DNA of 64,000 nt from positions 1-64,000 of the forward strand of contig JAEEOO010000051.1 in the NCBI GenBank assembly GCA_016284315.1, given 5' to 3'. Below, in pieces: positions 1-8,434 of this stretch. This stretch comes from Lachnospiraceae bacterium (lineage in GTDB: Bacteria; Bacillota; Clostridia; Lachnospirales; Lachnospiraceae). Position numbers and translations under genes: made by a program. Every line of letters begins with the position of its first letter. Positions within the stretch are counted from its first letter, which is position 1. The notes under the pieces are model-generated. The model was not told the origin of the DNA. It did not search any database and was given only the letters and a program-made list of their open reading frames with translations.

Positions 1-1
1 G

Positions 2-1360
2 ATGATAGAGAACACTATAGACTGGAGCTTCATATATGACCTTGTAGAGGATAAATACTGCCATGACAACGGAAGACCCAGCATGGATCCAATCATGCTC
101 ATCAAGATACCATTTATCCAGTATCTCTACGGGATAAAAAGTATGAGACAGACCATAAAAGAGATCCAGGTCAATGTAGCATACCGGTGGTTCCTGGGCC
201 TTGATATGTTAGATCCGGTTCCCCACTTCTCAACATTTGGAAAGAACTACACCCGTAGATTTAAGGATACGGATCTTTTTGAACAGATATTCAGCCACAT
301 ACTTGAAGAATGTTACAAAGACAACCTTGTAGATCCATCTGAAGTCTTTGTTGATGCCACACACGTTAAGGCAAGGGCCAATAACCACAAACTCCGGATA
401 CAGAAGGCACATGAGGAGGCTCTTTTCTACGAAGAAACCCTAAAGAAAGAGATCACTGAGGATCGGGAAAAGCATGGCAAGAAGCTGCTGAAAGATAATA
501 ACGACGATGATGATTCTAAACCGTCAACCAACGATTGCCACAAAGAAAGAGAAATAAAGATAAGCACATCTGATCCCGAAAGCGGATGGTTTCATAAAGG
601 CGAGCATAAACAGGTTTTTGCATATGCTGTCGAAACTGCCTGTGATAAGAATGGGTGGATACTGGGATATACCGTCAGTCCCGGTAACCTTCATGACAGC
701 AGGACTTTTAAAGGTTTATACGACAAGATAAAAGATATAGGAATTAAAACTCTTATAGCAGATGCGGGATATAAAACCCCGGCCATCGCGAAACTGCTTA
801 TCGATGATGGGATCTCACCCCTGTTTCCATACAAAAGACCAATGACAAAAGAAGGATTCTTTAGGAAACGGGATTATGTGTATGATGAGTATTATGATTG
901 CTACATCTGTCCGGCAAACCATACTCTCCGGTATGTGACAACAAACAGAGATGGATATAAAGAATATAAGAGCTGTGGTGCTATCTGTAAAAATTGCCCC
1001 AACCTTTGCAGGTGTACTTTTAGCCGAGACCACGTAAAGCTTGTTACCAGGCATATATGGGAAGAATACCTTGAACGGTGCGAGGATATCAGACATACAC
1101 TTGGAATGAAAGAATTATACTCCAAGCGGAAAGAAACCATTGAACGGATCTTTGGGACGGCCAAAGAAAACCATGGACTACGATACACACAGATGTATGG
1201 AAAAGCTCGGATGAGTATGAAGGTCGGGCTTACCTTTGCGTGTATGAATCTTAAAAAACTGGCCAGGATAAGGTTCAGGAATGGGGGAAATAAGCCTTAT
1301 TTTTACAATATATATCTGTTTTTTATCAAATACTTTGTTTTAGAAAGAAAACCGGCCTAG
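2..1360 (+). CDS. IS1182 family transposase (5'-truncated by window edge)
   Basis: DDE transposase that would move the surrounding element. The visible 452 residues align along their length with the 485-residue copy at 61990-63447, and the first visible residue corresponds to about residue 30 of that copy, so roughly 29 residues lie outside the window; the ATG at 2 is internal. Family landmarks are GRPSMDPIMLIK, SMRQTIKEIQVNVAYRWFLG and HFSTFGKNYTRRF. Likely catalytic acids are the Asp in VFVDATHVKA, the Asp in LIADAGYKTP and the Glu in KRKETIERIFGTAKE. A Cys-rich patch (CGAICKNCPNLCRC) precedes the last acid. The frame is intact to its TAG stop. It differs from copy 2 at many positions, mostly in the charged linker and both ends, so the two copies are not a recent duplication. 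Confidence 0.93.
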   Translation: MIENTIDWSFIYDLVEDKYCHDNGRPSMDPIMLIKIPFIQYLYGIKSMRQTIKEIQVNVAYRWFLGLDMLDPVPHFSTFGKNYTRRFKDTDLFEQIFSHILEECYKDNLVDPSEVFVDATHVKARANNHKLRIQKAHEEALFYEETLKKEITEDREKHGKKLLKDNNDDDDSKPSTNDCHKEREIKISTSDPESGWFHKGEHKQVFAYAVETACDKNGWILGYTVSPGNLHDSRTFKGLYDKIKDIGIKTLIADAGYKTPAIAKLLIDDGISPLFPYKRPMTKEGFFRKRDYVYDEYYDCYICPANHTLRYVTTNRDGYKEYKSCGAICKNCPNLCRCTFSRDHVKLVTRHIWEEYLERCEDIRHTLGMKELYSKRKETIERIFGTAKENHGLRYTQMYGKARMSMKVGLTFACMNLKKLARIRFRNGGNKPYFYNIYLFFIKYFVLERKPA

Positions 1361-1382
1361 TGTTGACCACTAAAGCCGGTTT
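1349..1382 (+). terminator. IS-internal hairpin overlapping the transposase stop
   Basis: Outer arms AAACCGGC (1349-1356) and GCCGGTTT (1375-1382) and inner arms TAGTG/CACTA (1358-1362, 1368-1372) form a two-part stem that includes the stop codon. The equivalent hairpin in copy 2 has TGGTG/CACCA, a compensatory change. No long T-run follows, so termination may be partial. Confidence 0.6.
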
Positions 1383-1394
1383 GTCTTCAGTCTG

Positions 1395-1418
1395 AAAGAA
1401 CCGGTTTTCCGGTTCTTT
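1395..1418. terminator. 24-bp perfect hairpin flanking IS copy 1
   Basis: Arms AAAGAACCGG (1395-1404) and CCGGTTCTTT (1409-1418) with a TTTT loop, continuing into a T-run to 1422 on the plus strand. It lies directly outside the IS terminal repeat and directly after the 3' end of the GH43 operon, so it is probably that operon's terminator and the insertion target. The loop sequence and stem are unrelated to the hairpin beside copy 2. Confidence 0.7.
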
Positions 1419-1433
1419 TTTTGTATGTCATCT

Positions 1434-2969
1434 TTAATTGCTGTAAACAAAGTTCTTAAATATTGCTTTTCCGCCGGGTCTCTTTGTGGAGAACACGCAG
1501 AGAGCAAATCTATTACCCGTAAAGTGGCTTAATCTGAACTCCATCTTATGAGAGTTACCGAACTTAACGAATTTGTTCTTCTTAAAATAGTAGAAATCCG
1601 CCTTGTCCTTCATCTCCTCAAATGTTGCTTTCATGTAAACCGTAACTTCCGGTCCGTCAAGTCTTATCTTATCGGTAAATTCACCGGGCATAAGGTCCGT
1701 TCTTGACATTGCATCCTTGTTCTTGTCAGGATTTCTCTCGATCTTAACAAGATAATAATTATTGAGTTCCTTCATGACTCCAACTATGCAATAGCAGCTC
1801 TGAAGTGCACAAAGCCCTGCAATATCACCGTCCTGAAGTCCGCTTGCATCTATGGTAACTTCCGCTCCGCAAGTGGGCCAGAGCATTCTCTGAGTCAAAG
1901 TGTTTCTTGCATGAGTCAAGTTAATGCAGATCTTGTCAGTCTTGATCTCAAGTCCGCCTTCGGGAAGAAGATTCCAAAGGTTATTGTCGGGCTGATGGTT
2001 CCACTGCCACTGAAGAGCAAGTTGCTTTTCTTTGGGAAGTCCCGGTTTCGGAAGGAATTTATCCGAAGTGTAAAGGGGTTCATAGGGATAATTGGGTCTT
2101 GAGCTTATGACCTCAAGAGTATCGGGAACCTTTCCGTTATCTCCAAATACAGGGAAATCATCTTTCCATGTAACAGGAACAAGAACGGGGATTCTTCCAA
2201 TAGCTCCCATATCCTGGAATACCATGGCAAACCATTTTCCGTTAAGGGTTTCAATTATACCGCCCTGAGCTGCACCGGTGGGGCTGTAATTTGTTCCGCT
2301 TGATAAGACCGCTCCTCCTGTCCACTCGCCGTCAAGGCTTTCGGCTCTGAAGCAACTTTCTGTTCTGACGCCGCCTTCGGGCCAATTGACAAGGAAGAGG
2401 TAATAGTACTTTCCAATCTTGTAAAGATGGGATCCCTCATATCCTAACCAATGTTTAGTTTCATCCTTTAAGATCACCTTGTTGAGTCCGCCATCCTTGG
2501 GACCGGTAAGCTCATCGTTAAGTTCTGTGATGTGTATCTCTGTGTTGCCGTAAACGATGTACTTCTTTCCGTCATCGTCAAACAGCAGTGAAGAATCGTG
2601 GTAATCGCCCTCTAAGATATTTTTCTTCCAAGGGCCTTCGATATCTACAGATCGGAACACATAATTGTGACCGCCGGTCTGGCTCTTAAAGGTTATGTAG
2701 AAAACGCCATCCCTGTATCTGATGCAAGGGGCCCACATTCCGCCGGAGTACTCGTTCTGCTCCAGCTCCATTCTCTCTGCTGCATTGTCGTCAAGCTTAT
2801 CGTAAACATAGCCGACGATCTCCCAGTTAGCCAAGTCATAGGATCTTAATATCACACAGCCGGGCATGAAGTACATGGTCGTTGAGACCATATAGTAGGT
2901 ATCGCCCACTCGTATGATGTCCGGGTCCGGATAATCCATTTTTGTAATAGGATTGACCTGCTTGTTCAT
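1434..2969 (-). CDS. GH43 family beta-xylosidase / alpha-L-arabinofuranosidase
   Basis: Glycoside hydrolase of 511 residues expected to release xylose or arabinose from short xylo-oligosaccharides in the cytoplasm, since no signal peptide is present. The N-terminal five-bladed propeller (about 1-300) shows the three GH43 acids: Asp15 in YPDPDII (base), Asp125 in YHDSSLLFDDDG (pKa modulator) and Glu178 in YEGSHLYK (acid). Residues about 310-511 form a concanavalin-like beta-sandwich as in two-domain GH43 xylosidases. It is the last gene of a tight operon with the esterase and GH8: the ATG follows the esterase stop by 8 nt, with the ribosome site TAAGGAG overlapping that stop. Xylosidase and arabinofuranosidase activity cannot be separated by sequence reading alone. 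Confidence 0.9.
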   Translation of the reverse strand: MNKQVNPITKMDYPDPDIIRVGDTYYMVSTTMYFMPGCVILRSYDLANWEIVGYVYDKLDDNAAERMELEQNEYSGGMWAPCIRYRDGVFYITFKSQTGGHNYVFRSVDIEGPWKKNILEGDYHDSSLLFDDDGKKYIVYGNTEIHITELNDELTGPKDGGLNKVILKDETKHWLGYEGSHLYKIGKYYYLFLVNWPEGGVRTESCFRAESLDGEWTGGAVLSSGTNYSPTGAAQGGIIETLNGKWFAMVFQDMGAIGRIPVLVPVTWKDDFPVFGDNGKVPDTLEVISSRPNYPYEPLYTSDKFLPKPGLPKEKQLALQWQWNHQPDNNLWNLLPEGGLEIKTDKICINLTHARNTLTQRMLWPTCGAEVTIDASGLQDGDIAGLCALQSCYCIVGVMKELNNYYLVKIERNPDKNKDAMSRTDLMPGEFTDKIRLDGPEVTVYMKATFEEMKDKADFYYFKKNKFVKFGNSHKMEFRLSHFTGNRFALCVFSTKRPGGKAIFKNFVYSN

Positions 2970-2977
2970 ATTTCTCC

Positions 2978-4717
2978 TTAATCAACTACACCGAAACCAA
3001 GAAGCGTGAATCTCTTATCCGCGTCTTTTTCGGGAATCCTAATTTCTACTTCTCTCTCCTGTGAAGGGCCGCCTCTGAACACGATAAGGTTGTTGCAGTG
3101 CTGCCATCCAACGATATGGGGATCGATGAAAAGTTTCTTCTCACCGTCCACATAAACTTCCGCGCATCCGTCCTGAGGAGATGCGGAATCCATGTAAGCT
3201 ACTGTGAGGGCGCTGCACTTAACTTTTGCCTTAAATACGCGCTTTTCTCTTCCCTCGGCATCTTCTTCCTCTCCGTTGTAGAACCAGTTGTTCCTAAACT
3301 CGGGAGTACCCTGAAGATCCATATTTCTCTCAACATGCTGTAAAAACTTGCTGTCTCCGGTAAATGATCCGGTATCGTAGCTTATAAATGCATCACAGGT
3401 ATCGATGCTCTTTCTGTCTACATAATAAATGTTCTCAAACTCGCCGCCCTTGGGAGGTTTGATGCCCGTAATATCGGTATCAGCCTCTGCAGGTGATGTA
3501 TCTGCGATCTTGAACATATTGATAAGTCCGTCAGCCATGATCCTGTGACCGATGTTGGTAGGATGGTACATATCATAGAAATACTGATTCTTTGATACGA
3601 TGCCGCCCTCTTCCTCGGTGAAGTAGAACTGATCGTAAACGGACTTCTTTGTGCTTACCATGGGAAGATTGTAGGCTTCTCCGACGCACTTTAATCTCTC
3701 TTCAAGGTTGTATCCGTCAACGAATACTGCAAAAAGAAGGATAACTGCAGGCTTCTGAGGACTGTTGTAAATCTTTCTTACAAGGGAATCATAGAACTCA
3801 CCCTTTGTCTCATCACCTTCGTCATTAACAGCAAATTCAACGATCATAACGTCGGGCTGAACAGTTCCGTCAGACTCAACATCATGCTTGTATCTTAAGA
3901 TACCAACCTCTGAAGGAGTTCCTCCAACGCCGGCTTTAACGTACTTAACGTTATCTTCGTAGCCCCTTCCCGCTATATCGCAGAATCCCTTAAAAGCATT
4001 GTAAGCATAGCAGTTTACGTTGATAGGAATTGCTCCGGCGCCCTGAGTAATGGAACCGCCGATGAAACCAACGGTTACTTTCTCGCCTCTTCTCGCCTTT
4101 TCGATAGCAGTCTTAAGGCGGCCGGTGTTGCCCTTCTGAAGAAGTGACTTCTCGATCATCTTCTGATATACGGGGCTGTTAAAATCAATGTCTCTGTCGG
4201 CTGTCTGCTCGGGAGCATCAAAGCCGTCATTCATGTAGAAGCAAACAGAAACCTTGGCCTGCATTCCCGCTTCGGGGAACTCAAATCTGATCTGTCCGGG
4301 AACATTGTCATCGTCGGACCACTCAAAACGGTCAAGCTGCATGACCATTTCCATTCCATCGGATAAAAGGTCCATGTTAAGGGTTGTTCCCGAAACATAG
4401 GGATCGGTCTTTCCATACATCTGGAATGCAAATCTCACATTAACGGGCTCTCCGGCTTTCTGAACGGAAACACCGATTGAATGAACCTGTTTTCTTAAAC
4501 CTTCAACTGTATCAAGCTGGGCGATCATCTCTTCATCAGCGAGATTACCCACAAGTTTAGCGCTGGCCTTAAGTCTGCCGTCACTCTCATATATAAACTG
4601 AATTCCTCTGCCGTCGGGCATGGGCGAACCGCATACCTCTTTATTCTTCATGATGAAGTATCCCGGTCTTTTGGCAGTGGGATCTTTGGGCGCTACAGGC
4701 CCTCTTCTTTCTTCCAT
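2978..4717 (-). CDS. SGNH/GDSL hydrolase, probable acetyl-xylooligosaccharide esterase
   Basis: Predicted cytoplasmic carbohydrate esterase of 579 residues. A beta-rich N-terminal domain (about 1-180) precedes an SGNH hydrolase core. Block I is GFIGGSITQG with nucleophile Ser222, a VEFAVND segment carries Asn298 of block III, and block V is YDMYHPTNIGHR with Asp382 and His385 as the remaining catalytic pair. A further beta domain occupies about 420-579. No signal peptide. Its place between GH8 and GH43, with the start codon just after the GH8 stop (ribosome site AGGAG overlapping that stop), argues for removing acetyl groups from imported xylo-oligosaccharides. The domain order resembles CE2-like or related SGNH esterases; the exact CE family is uncertain. 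Confidence 0.82.
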   Translation of the reverse strand: MEERRGPVAPKDPTAKRPGYFIMKNKEVCGSPMPDGRGIQFIYESDGRLKASAKLVGNLADEEMIAQLDTVEGLRKQVHSIGVSVQKAGEPVNVRFAFQMYGKTDPYVSGTTLNMDLLSDGMEMVMQLDRFEWSDDDNVPGQIRFEFPEAGMQAKVSVCFYMNDGFDAPEQTADRDIDFNSPVYQKMIEKSLLQKGNTGRLKTAIEKARRGEKVTVGFIGGSITQGAGAIPINVNCYAYNAFKGFCDIAGRGYEDNVKYVKAGVGGTPSEVGILRYKHDVESDGTVQPDVMIVEFAVNDEGDETKGEFYDSLVRKIYNSPQKPAVILLFAVFVDGYNLEERLKCVGEAYNLPMVSTKKSVYDQFYFTEEEGGIVSKNQYFYDMYHPTNIGHRIMADGLINMFKIADTSPAEADTDITGIKPPKGGEFENIYYVDRKSIDTCDAFISYDTGSFTGDSKFLQHVERNMDLQGTPEFRNNWFYNGEEEDAEGREKRVFKAKVKCSALTVAYMDSASPQDGCAEVYVDGEKKLFIDPHIVGWQHCNNLIVFRGGPSQEREVEIRIPEKDADKRFTLLGFGVVD

Positions 4718-4728
4718 TTATTTAACTC

Positions 4729-5856
4729 CTAGTAAATCCTGTAATTTCCGCTGAGTGCAAGGAATGCGAACATGTAAAGGCAATTGTCGTAATATCTTCT
4801 CTCACCTGTTCTTAAAGGCATCTCAAAGAACTTCTTTACCCATTCCTTTGCCACGTCATCAAGCTCGGTTGCAAGTACCGACTGTGCAACGGTTGCTGTG
4901 ATGGCGAAAGGATGAAGTGCTTTTTCTCCTGCAATACGGCCGTCCACTTCGTAGATGTGATATGAATCATTTCTCATATCCTCAAGAAGCGCACGCTGAA
5001 TATTGTAAGCCGCCTTTGTCTGACCTGCATCTTTTCCAAACCATGCATAGTCAAGGCCGATGTTTGCGGCTGTTCTGTAAGAATCGCTGAAGAACCAATC
5101 ATGTCTGTCCTGTGTCCAGGGGATCGGTCTTGTCATGGGTGAACCGTCAAATTCCGCATACTCTGCGGAAAATCCGGTCTTTTCATGGCATGCCTTGGCA
5201 AGATATTCTCTTGAAACCTTTGCGGCCTCTTTAAAGAACTCCTTGTCCTCTGCATTGCCCCACTCTGCCCAAAGCTCATAGAAATGAGGTAAGTGATAAG
5301 AAGGATCGGTATAATCAATGCCCGGAACAAAAAGGATCTGATGATTCTCTCTGTTAAACATGGGAACGCCCACGCGGCCGTTCTCTCCCTTATGCACCAT
5401 GGCAGAAAGGATCTCTTTTGCCTGTTCGGAGTAATTGAGCACGCCTTCTCCGTCGCCCCATCTGTGGCTTGCGAAGAGAAGTGCCATTACAAAAAATTCT
5501 TCTCCGTCGGGTGCTGCTCCGTTTGCATTGGGTTTTCCCGAAGTCTGACATGACCAGGCAAAATACCCCTCACTAAAGCCTTCCGTCATGTACATGTACT
5601 TCTTAGCCCATTTCCAGATACGATCGAACTCGTCTTTCATGTCAAGCTGAACGCAGAGCATCATGCCATAGCTCATTCCCTCGGTACGGGCATCAAAATT
5701 GCCGGTATCCTCAAGATATGCCATTCCGTCTTCGGTCTCATGATAGAAAGAATCTTTTCCGTGGAAAAATTCTTCCTTCAACTGCGCGAGCCTGTCTGAG
5801 ACTTCCTTTTCAGGAATCCCAACTTCTGCAAATACATTTCTGTAGTTCGGATTCAT
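4729..5856 (-). CDS. GH8 reducing-end xylose-releasing exo-oligoxylanase
   Basis: GH8 enzyme of 375 residues, the length of the Rex group (EC 3.2.1.156), which removes single xylose units from the reducing end of xylo-oligosaccharides. The (alpha/alpha)6 barrel is recognisable by FDARTEGMSYGMML with acid Glu59, NANGAAPDGEEFF with Asp117, and HDWFFSDSYR where Asp258 is the likely base. There is no signal peptide, in keeping with a cytoplasmic oligosaccharide enzyme rather than a secreted GH8 endoglucanase. First gene of the three-gene xylo-oligosaccharide operon; a strong site GGGGGAGG sits 6 nt before the ATG. The upstream leader (5857-6100) is rich in stable hairpins, so control by RNA structure is possible. 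Confidence 0.9.
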   Translation of the reverse strand: MNPNYRNVFAEVGIPEKEVSDRLAQLKEEFFHGKDSFYHETEDGMAYLEDTGNFDARTEGMSYGMMLCVQLDMKDEFDRIWKWAKKYMYMTEGFSEGYFAWSCQTSGKPNANGAAPDGEEFFVMALLFASHRWGDGEGVLNYSEQAKEILSAMVHKGENGRVGVPMFNRENHQILFVPGIDYTDPSYHLPHFYELWAEWGNAEDKEFFKEAAKVSREYLAKACHEKTGFSAEYAEFDGSPMTRPIPWTQDRHDWFFSDSYRTAANIGLDYAWFGKDAGQTKAAYNIQRALLEDMRNDSYHIYEVDGRIAGEKALHPFAITATVAQSVLATELDDVAKEWVKKFFEMPLRTGERRYYDNCLYMFAFLALSGNYRIY

Positions 5857-5930
5857 TGAAACCTCCCCCTTGTTCTATTTTTTCAATACAATCCCTTTAG
5901 TATCATGAGAGAATAGTGCCCCACAAAATA

Positions 5931-6077
5931 GCGTATCTTTTATAGATACGCTCGCGCGAGCACGGTGTCGCAAAGCGACAATCTTCCTTTCCGTGCGAGT
6001 CGCATCCTCGCGGAGCGTCTTATTTTATGCTCTGCATAAAATAAGAATCCTGAGCATGATAACTCATACTCAGAATT
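5931..6077 (-). promoter_or_regulatory. Hairpin-rich leader region before the GH8 operon
   Basis: Four strong dyads lie in this stretch: 8-bp stem 5931-5938/5944-5951; 6-bp stem TGTCGC/GCGACA 5966-5980 nested in GCACGG/CCGTGC (5960-5965, 5991-5996); 12-bp perfect stem 6019-6030/6034-6045 with a 3-nt loop; and a 14-bp stem 6046-6059/6064-6077 that contains two G-U pairs only if transcribed from the minus strand. The stem nearest GH8 is followed on the minus strand by TATTTTG, so it could be a terminator or attenuator. They lie between the exporter operon and GH8; which transcript they belong to is not known. Confidence 0.5.
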
Positions 6078-6225
6078 TTACACAGTGCTCGTAAGACTTA
6101 CTCACTAACTTTTGTTAAGGGGTAGTCATATATTGCGTTTTTGTTACAAAATTTTCCGTAACCCACATCATATAGTGCTCAGAACCCTTTGCAAACTGCT
6201 TTTCTTTCCTTTTTCGCAGGCAACA

Positions 6226-6595
6226 TACCTCATTAATTCTTATTATCATTTTTGTGAGGTATCTGCCGTCAGATGCGTACCTCATTTTCACTACGAGAAT
6301 TCAATATTGAGGCAAGCTTTCTTACCGCGGTACATCATTTGTTTAATCTCTCATTCAAAATGAGGTATGGACTTTTATGATGATACCTCATTTTTTCTTT
6401 CCTCAGTCCACAATGAGGTTTGCATCCTTTCACACATACATGCGAATATTTCAAAAGTTTAAAAAATGAGGTAGTGCGCCAAAACCGCCTACCTCATTTT
6501 TACTACAAGAATTCAATATTGAGGTAGAACGCTGCCGGCGCCTACCTCATTTTCACTACAAAAACCTAATATTGAGGTAGTATCCTACAATTTAG
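6226..6595. repeat. Seven-unit array, 53-bp period, inverted TACCTCA/TGAGGTA blocks
   Basis: Units start at 6226, 6278, 6331, 6384, 6437, 6490 and 6543. From the second unit the spacing is exactly 53 bp. Each unit opens with TACCTCATTT (degenerate in units 3 and 5), then 20 nt, then TGAGGTA at position 31 (variants TGAGGCA, TGAGGTT), then about 15 nt of unique sequence. TGAGG occurs at 6255, 6308, 6361, 6414, 6467, 6520 and 6573. Units 2, 6 and 7 also share the middle part (ACTACRA...TAATAT type), the others do not. The array fills the gap downstream of the ABC exporter operon and ends 3 bp before its stop codon. No gene was found in it. Confidence 0.9.
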
Positions 6596-6598
6596 GTT

Positions 6599-8434
6599 TT
6601 ATCTGTAGTACTTTGCCTGGGCCTCAAACATCTCGGCATAGATGCCTCCGGAAATGGCCTCAAGTTCCTCATGACTTCCGTATTCCGCGATCTTTCCGCC
6701 GCTGAAAACAGCGATCTTATCGCAGAACTGACAGCTTGATAATCTGTGGGAAATGTAAAAGGCGCTCTTTCCTCCAATAAGGGTATTGAACTGTCTGTAA
6801 ATATCATACTCCGCAATAGGGTCAAGGGCCGCCGTGGGTTCGTCAAGGATAACCACCGGTGAGTTCTTGTAAAGAGCTCTTGCGATAGCGATCTTCTGCT
6901 GCTCACCGCCTGAAGGCTCGATTCCTTCCTCATCAAAGTACTTAAAGAGATTGGTTTCCTTGCCCTTATCAAGCCTTTCCATCAAGGTCTCAAGGCCTAC
7001 AAGCTTAATAAGCTCTTCAATCCTCTCCTGCTCCTCTTTCGTGGTGGCCCTGTCAAAGGAAATATTGTCGGACAAAGTAAGGGCAAAAAGCTTGAAATCC
7101 TGGAATACGGGAGCGAACTGCTCCATGTACTGCTTGTAATCATATTCCTTGATATTTACGCCATCAACAAGGATCTCACCTTCCGTAGGGTCATAAAGCC
7201 TGCAAAGAAGCTTAATGAATGTGGTCTTGCCAGCGCCGTTAAGGCCTACGATGGACAAATGCTCGCCGGGCGCGATCTTGATGCTGATATCATCAAGGAT
7301 CTTCTTATCGGTTCCGGGATAAGCAAAGGTAACATGCCTGAACTCGATCTCATGATCCTTTTTCTCGATGGGTCTGTCGCCCTTTTCAAGGGCCGCAGGG
7401 TAATTCATGAAAAGAACATATTCATAAGCATAATTACACTTCTGAGCAAGATCTATCACGTTATAAACAATACCGTTTAATGTACTGTCAAGCCCTGCTT
7501 CGGCGGTGATAAGCTGAGTAAATGTGGCAACACCGAAATGTCCGGTGATAGCAAGAAAAGCAACATAGAAATATGCGGCAACGCCTTTGATAACACTGAG
7601 AATTCTCTCGATCATACCGTATCTTAACTGAGTATCTCCCTGCCATTTCCAGGTCTTATTGCTGGCATCCGTGTTTTTCTGCCATGCATTTATCATCATG
7701 TTATCAGCGCCGTAAAGTCTGATGTCCTTTCCGAATCTGACATCCACGATTTCCCACCCGAAGTACCCGAAAAGCCTGTTGACCTTTGAAAGCTTTTGGA
7801 AGGAAGCAAAGGATATCTTGTTATTCTTTATCATGACAAAGATATTAACAAATACGTAAAGCCCTATTATCGCAAGGAGAAGAGGGGCATGCATTGCAAG
7901 CACAGTTACAAAACCTGCTATCTTAAACACATTTCCGATGAAGGAAAATACTGCATTGGAAACACCGAAAACACCTTGGGAATACCAGCTCATACCTGTC
8001 CTTGCCTTCTCTATCTGGTCAAGGGCTGCCTTATCTTCCGTAAGCTGAAAATCAAGCTCCATGGAATGTTTTCCAATAAGGATATTGAAATAATTATCAA
8101 GCCTTTCCTGGTGCTTATTGATCACCGTTCCGCATCTGTCCACAAGAAGCTGAAGAACCGCTTCGCAAAGGATCAGGATTGCTGCGTACATGATCAGTTT
8201 TTTCACCTCTCTGTCCCCTACGATTTCTTCGACGATAAGGGGAGAAATAAATACTGCGATAAAGGGCTGAGCGATCTGAAGAGCGGTCCTAATTGCCTGG
8301 GCTACAAAAAACACAGGGTACTTTTTTGCAGCAGTTCCGAATAAAACCTTGATAACAACAAATATCTTTTCTACCTGCGCCAAAAAGCCTTTTTTCTCAT
8401 TTAAATTTTCATGTTCTTTACCTGTTTTACGCAT
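6599..8434 (-). CDS. ABC exporter subunit B (permease-ATPase fusion)
   Basis: Half-transporter of 611 residues: an N-terminal membrane domain with about six helices (for example VFFVAQAIRTALQIAQPFIA and LLLAIIGLYVFVNIFVM) and a C-terminal ATPase with Walker A GLNGAGKTT, signature PSGGEQQK, Walker B PVVILDEPTAALD and the H-loop His in FYISHRLSS. Both nucleotide-site motifs look intact. I set the start at the ATG at 8434, which follows AGGGGGAG and overlaps the upstream subunit by 8 nt; a longer in-frame extension lacks a ribosome site. It pairs with the next upstream subunit, and the XRE gene precedes both. Substrate unknown; peptide or drug export are the usual roles of such pairs. Confidence 0.88.
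   Translation of the reverse strand: MRKTGKEHENLNEKKGFLAQVEKIFVVIKVLFGTAAKKYPVFFVAQAIRTALQIAQPFIAVFISPLIVEEIVGDREVKKLIMYAAILILCEAVLQLLVDRCGTVINKHQERLDNYFNILIGKHSMELDFQLTEDKAALDQIEKARTGMSWYSQGVFGVSNAVFSFIGNVFKIAGFVTVLAMHAPLLLAIIGLYVFVNIFVMIKNNKISFASFQKLSKVNRLFGYFGWEIVDVRFGKDIRLYGADNMMINAWQKNTDASNKTWKWQGDTQLRYGMIERILSVIKGVAAYFYVAFLAITGHFGVATFTQLITAEAGLDSTLNGIVYNVIDLAQKCNYAYEYVLFMNYPAALEKGDRPIEKKDHEIEFRHVTFAYPGTDKKILDDISIKIAPGEHLSIVGLNGAGKTTFIKLLCRLYDPTEGEILVDGVNIKEYDYKQYMEQFAPVFQDFKLFALTLSDNISFDRATTKEEQERIEELIKLVGLETLMERLDKGKETNLFKYFDEEGIEPSGGEQQKIAIARALYKNSPVVILDEPTAALDPIAEYDIYRQFNTLIGGKSAFYISHRLSSCQFCDKIAVFSGGKIAEYGSHEELEAISGGIYAEMFEAQAKYYR

Larger units (their letters stand above)
1..1394 (+). 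mobile_element. IS1182-type insertion sequence, 3' part (copy 1)
   Basis: The element runs off the left window edge. It contains a transposase frame, an internal terminator hairpin, and an outer terminal repeat (TTTGTCTTCAGTCTG, 1380-1394) that matches the end of the complete copy at 61964-63558 read in the opposite sense. Immediately outside the terminal repeat lies a perfect 24-bp hairpin (1395-1418) unrelated to the hairpin beside copy 2, which places the element boundary at 1394. Confidence 0.85.

Noticed and set aside
6226-6595. Array of spaced repeats as a CRISPR array
   Set aside because: The conserved blocks are short and split, the variable parts are 20 and 15 nt, units differ in their middles, and no cas genes are present.
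6520-6595. Resemblance of TGAGGTAG to the let-7 microRNA seed
   Set aside because: Eight-base chance match; no relation is possible in this context.
7796-8344. 182-codon plus-strand frame opposite the exporter subunit
   Set aside because: Antisense shadow of a clearly coding gene, without promoter or recognisable domain.
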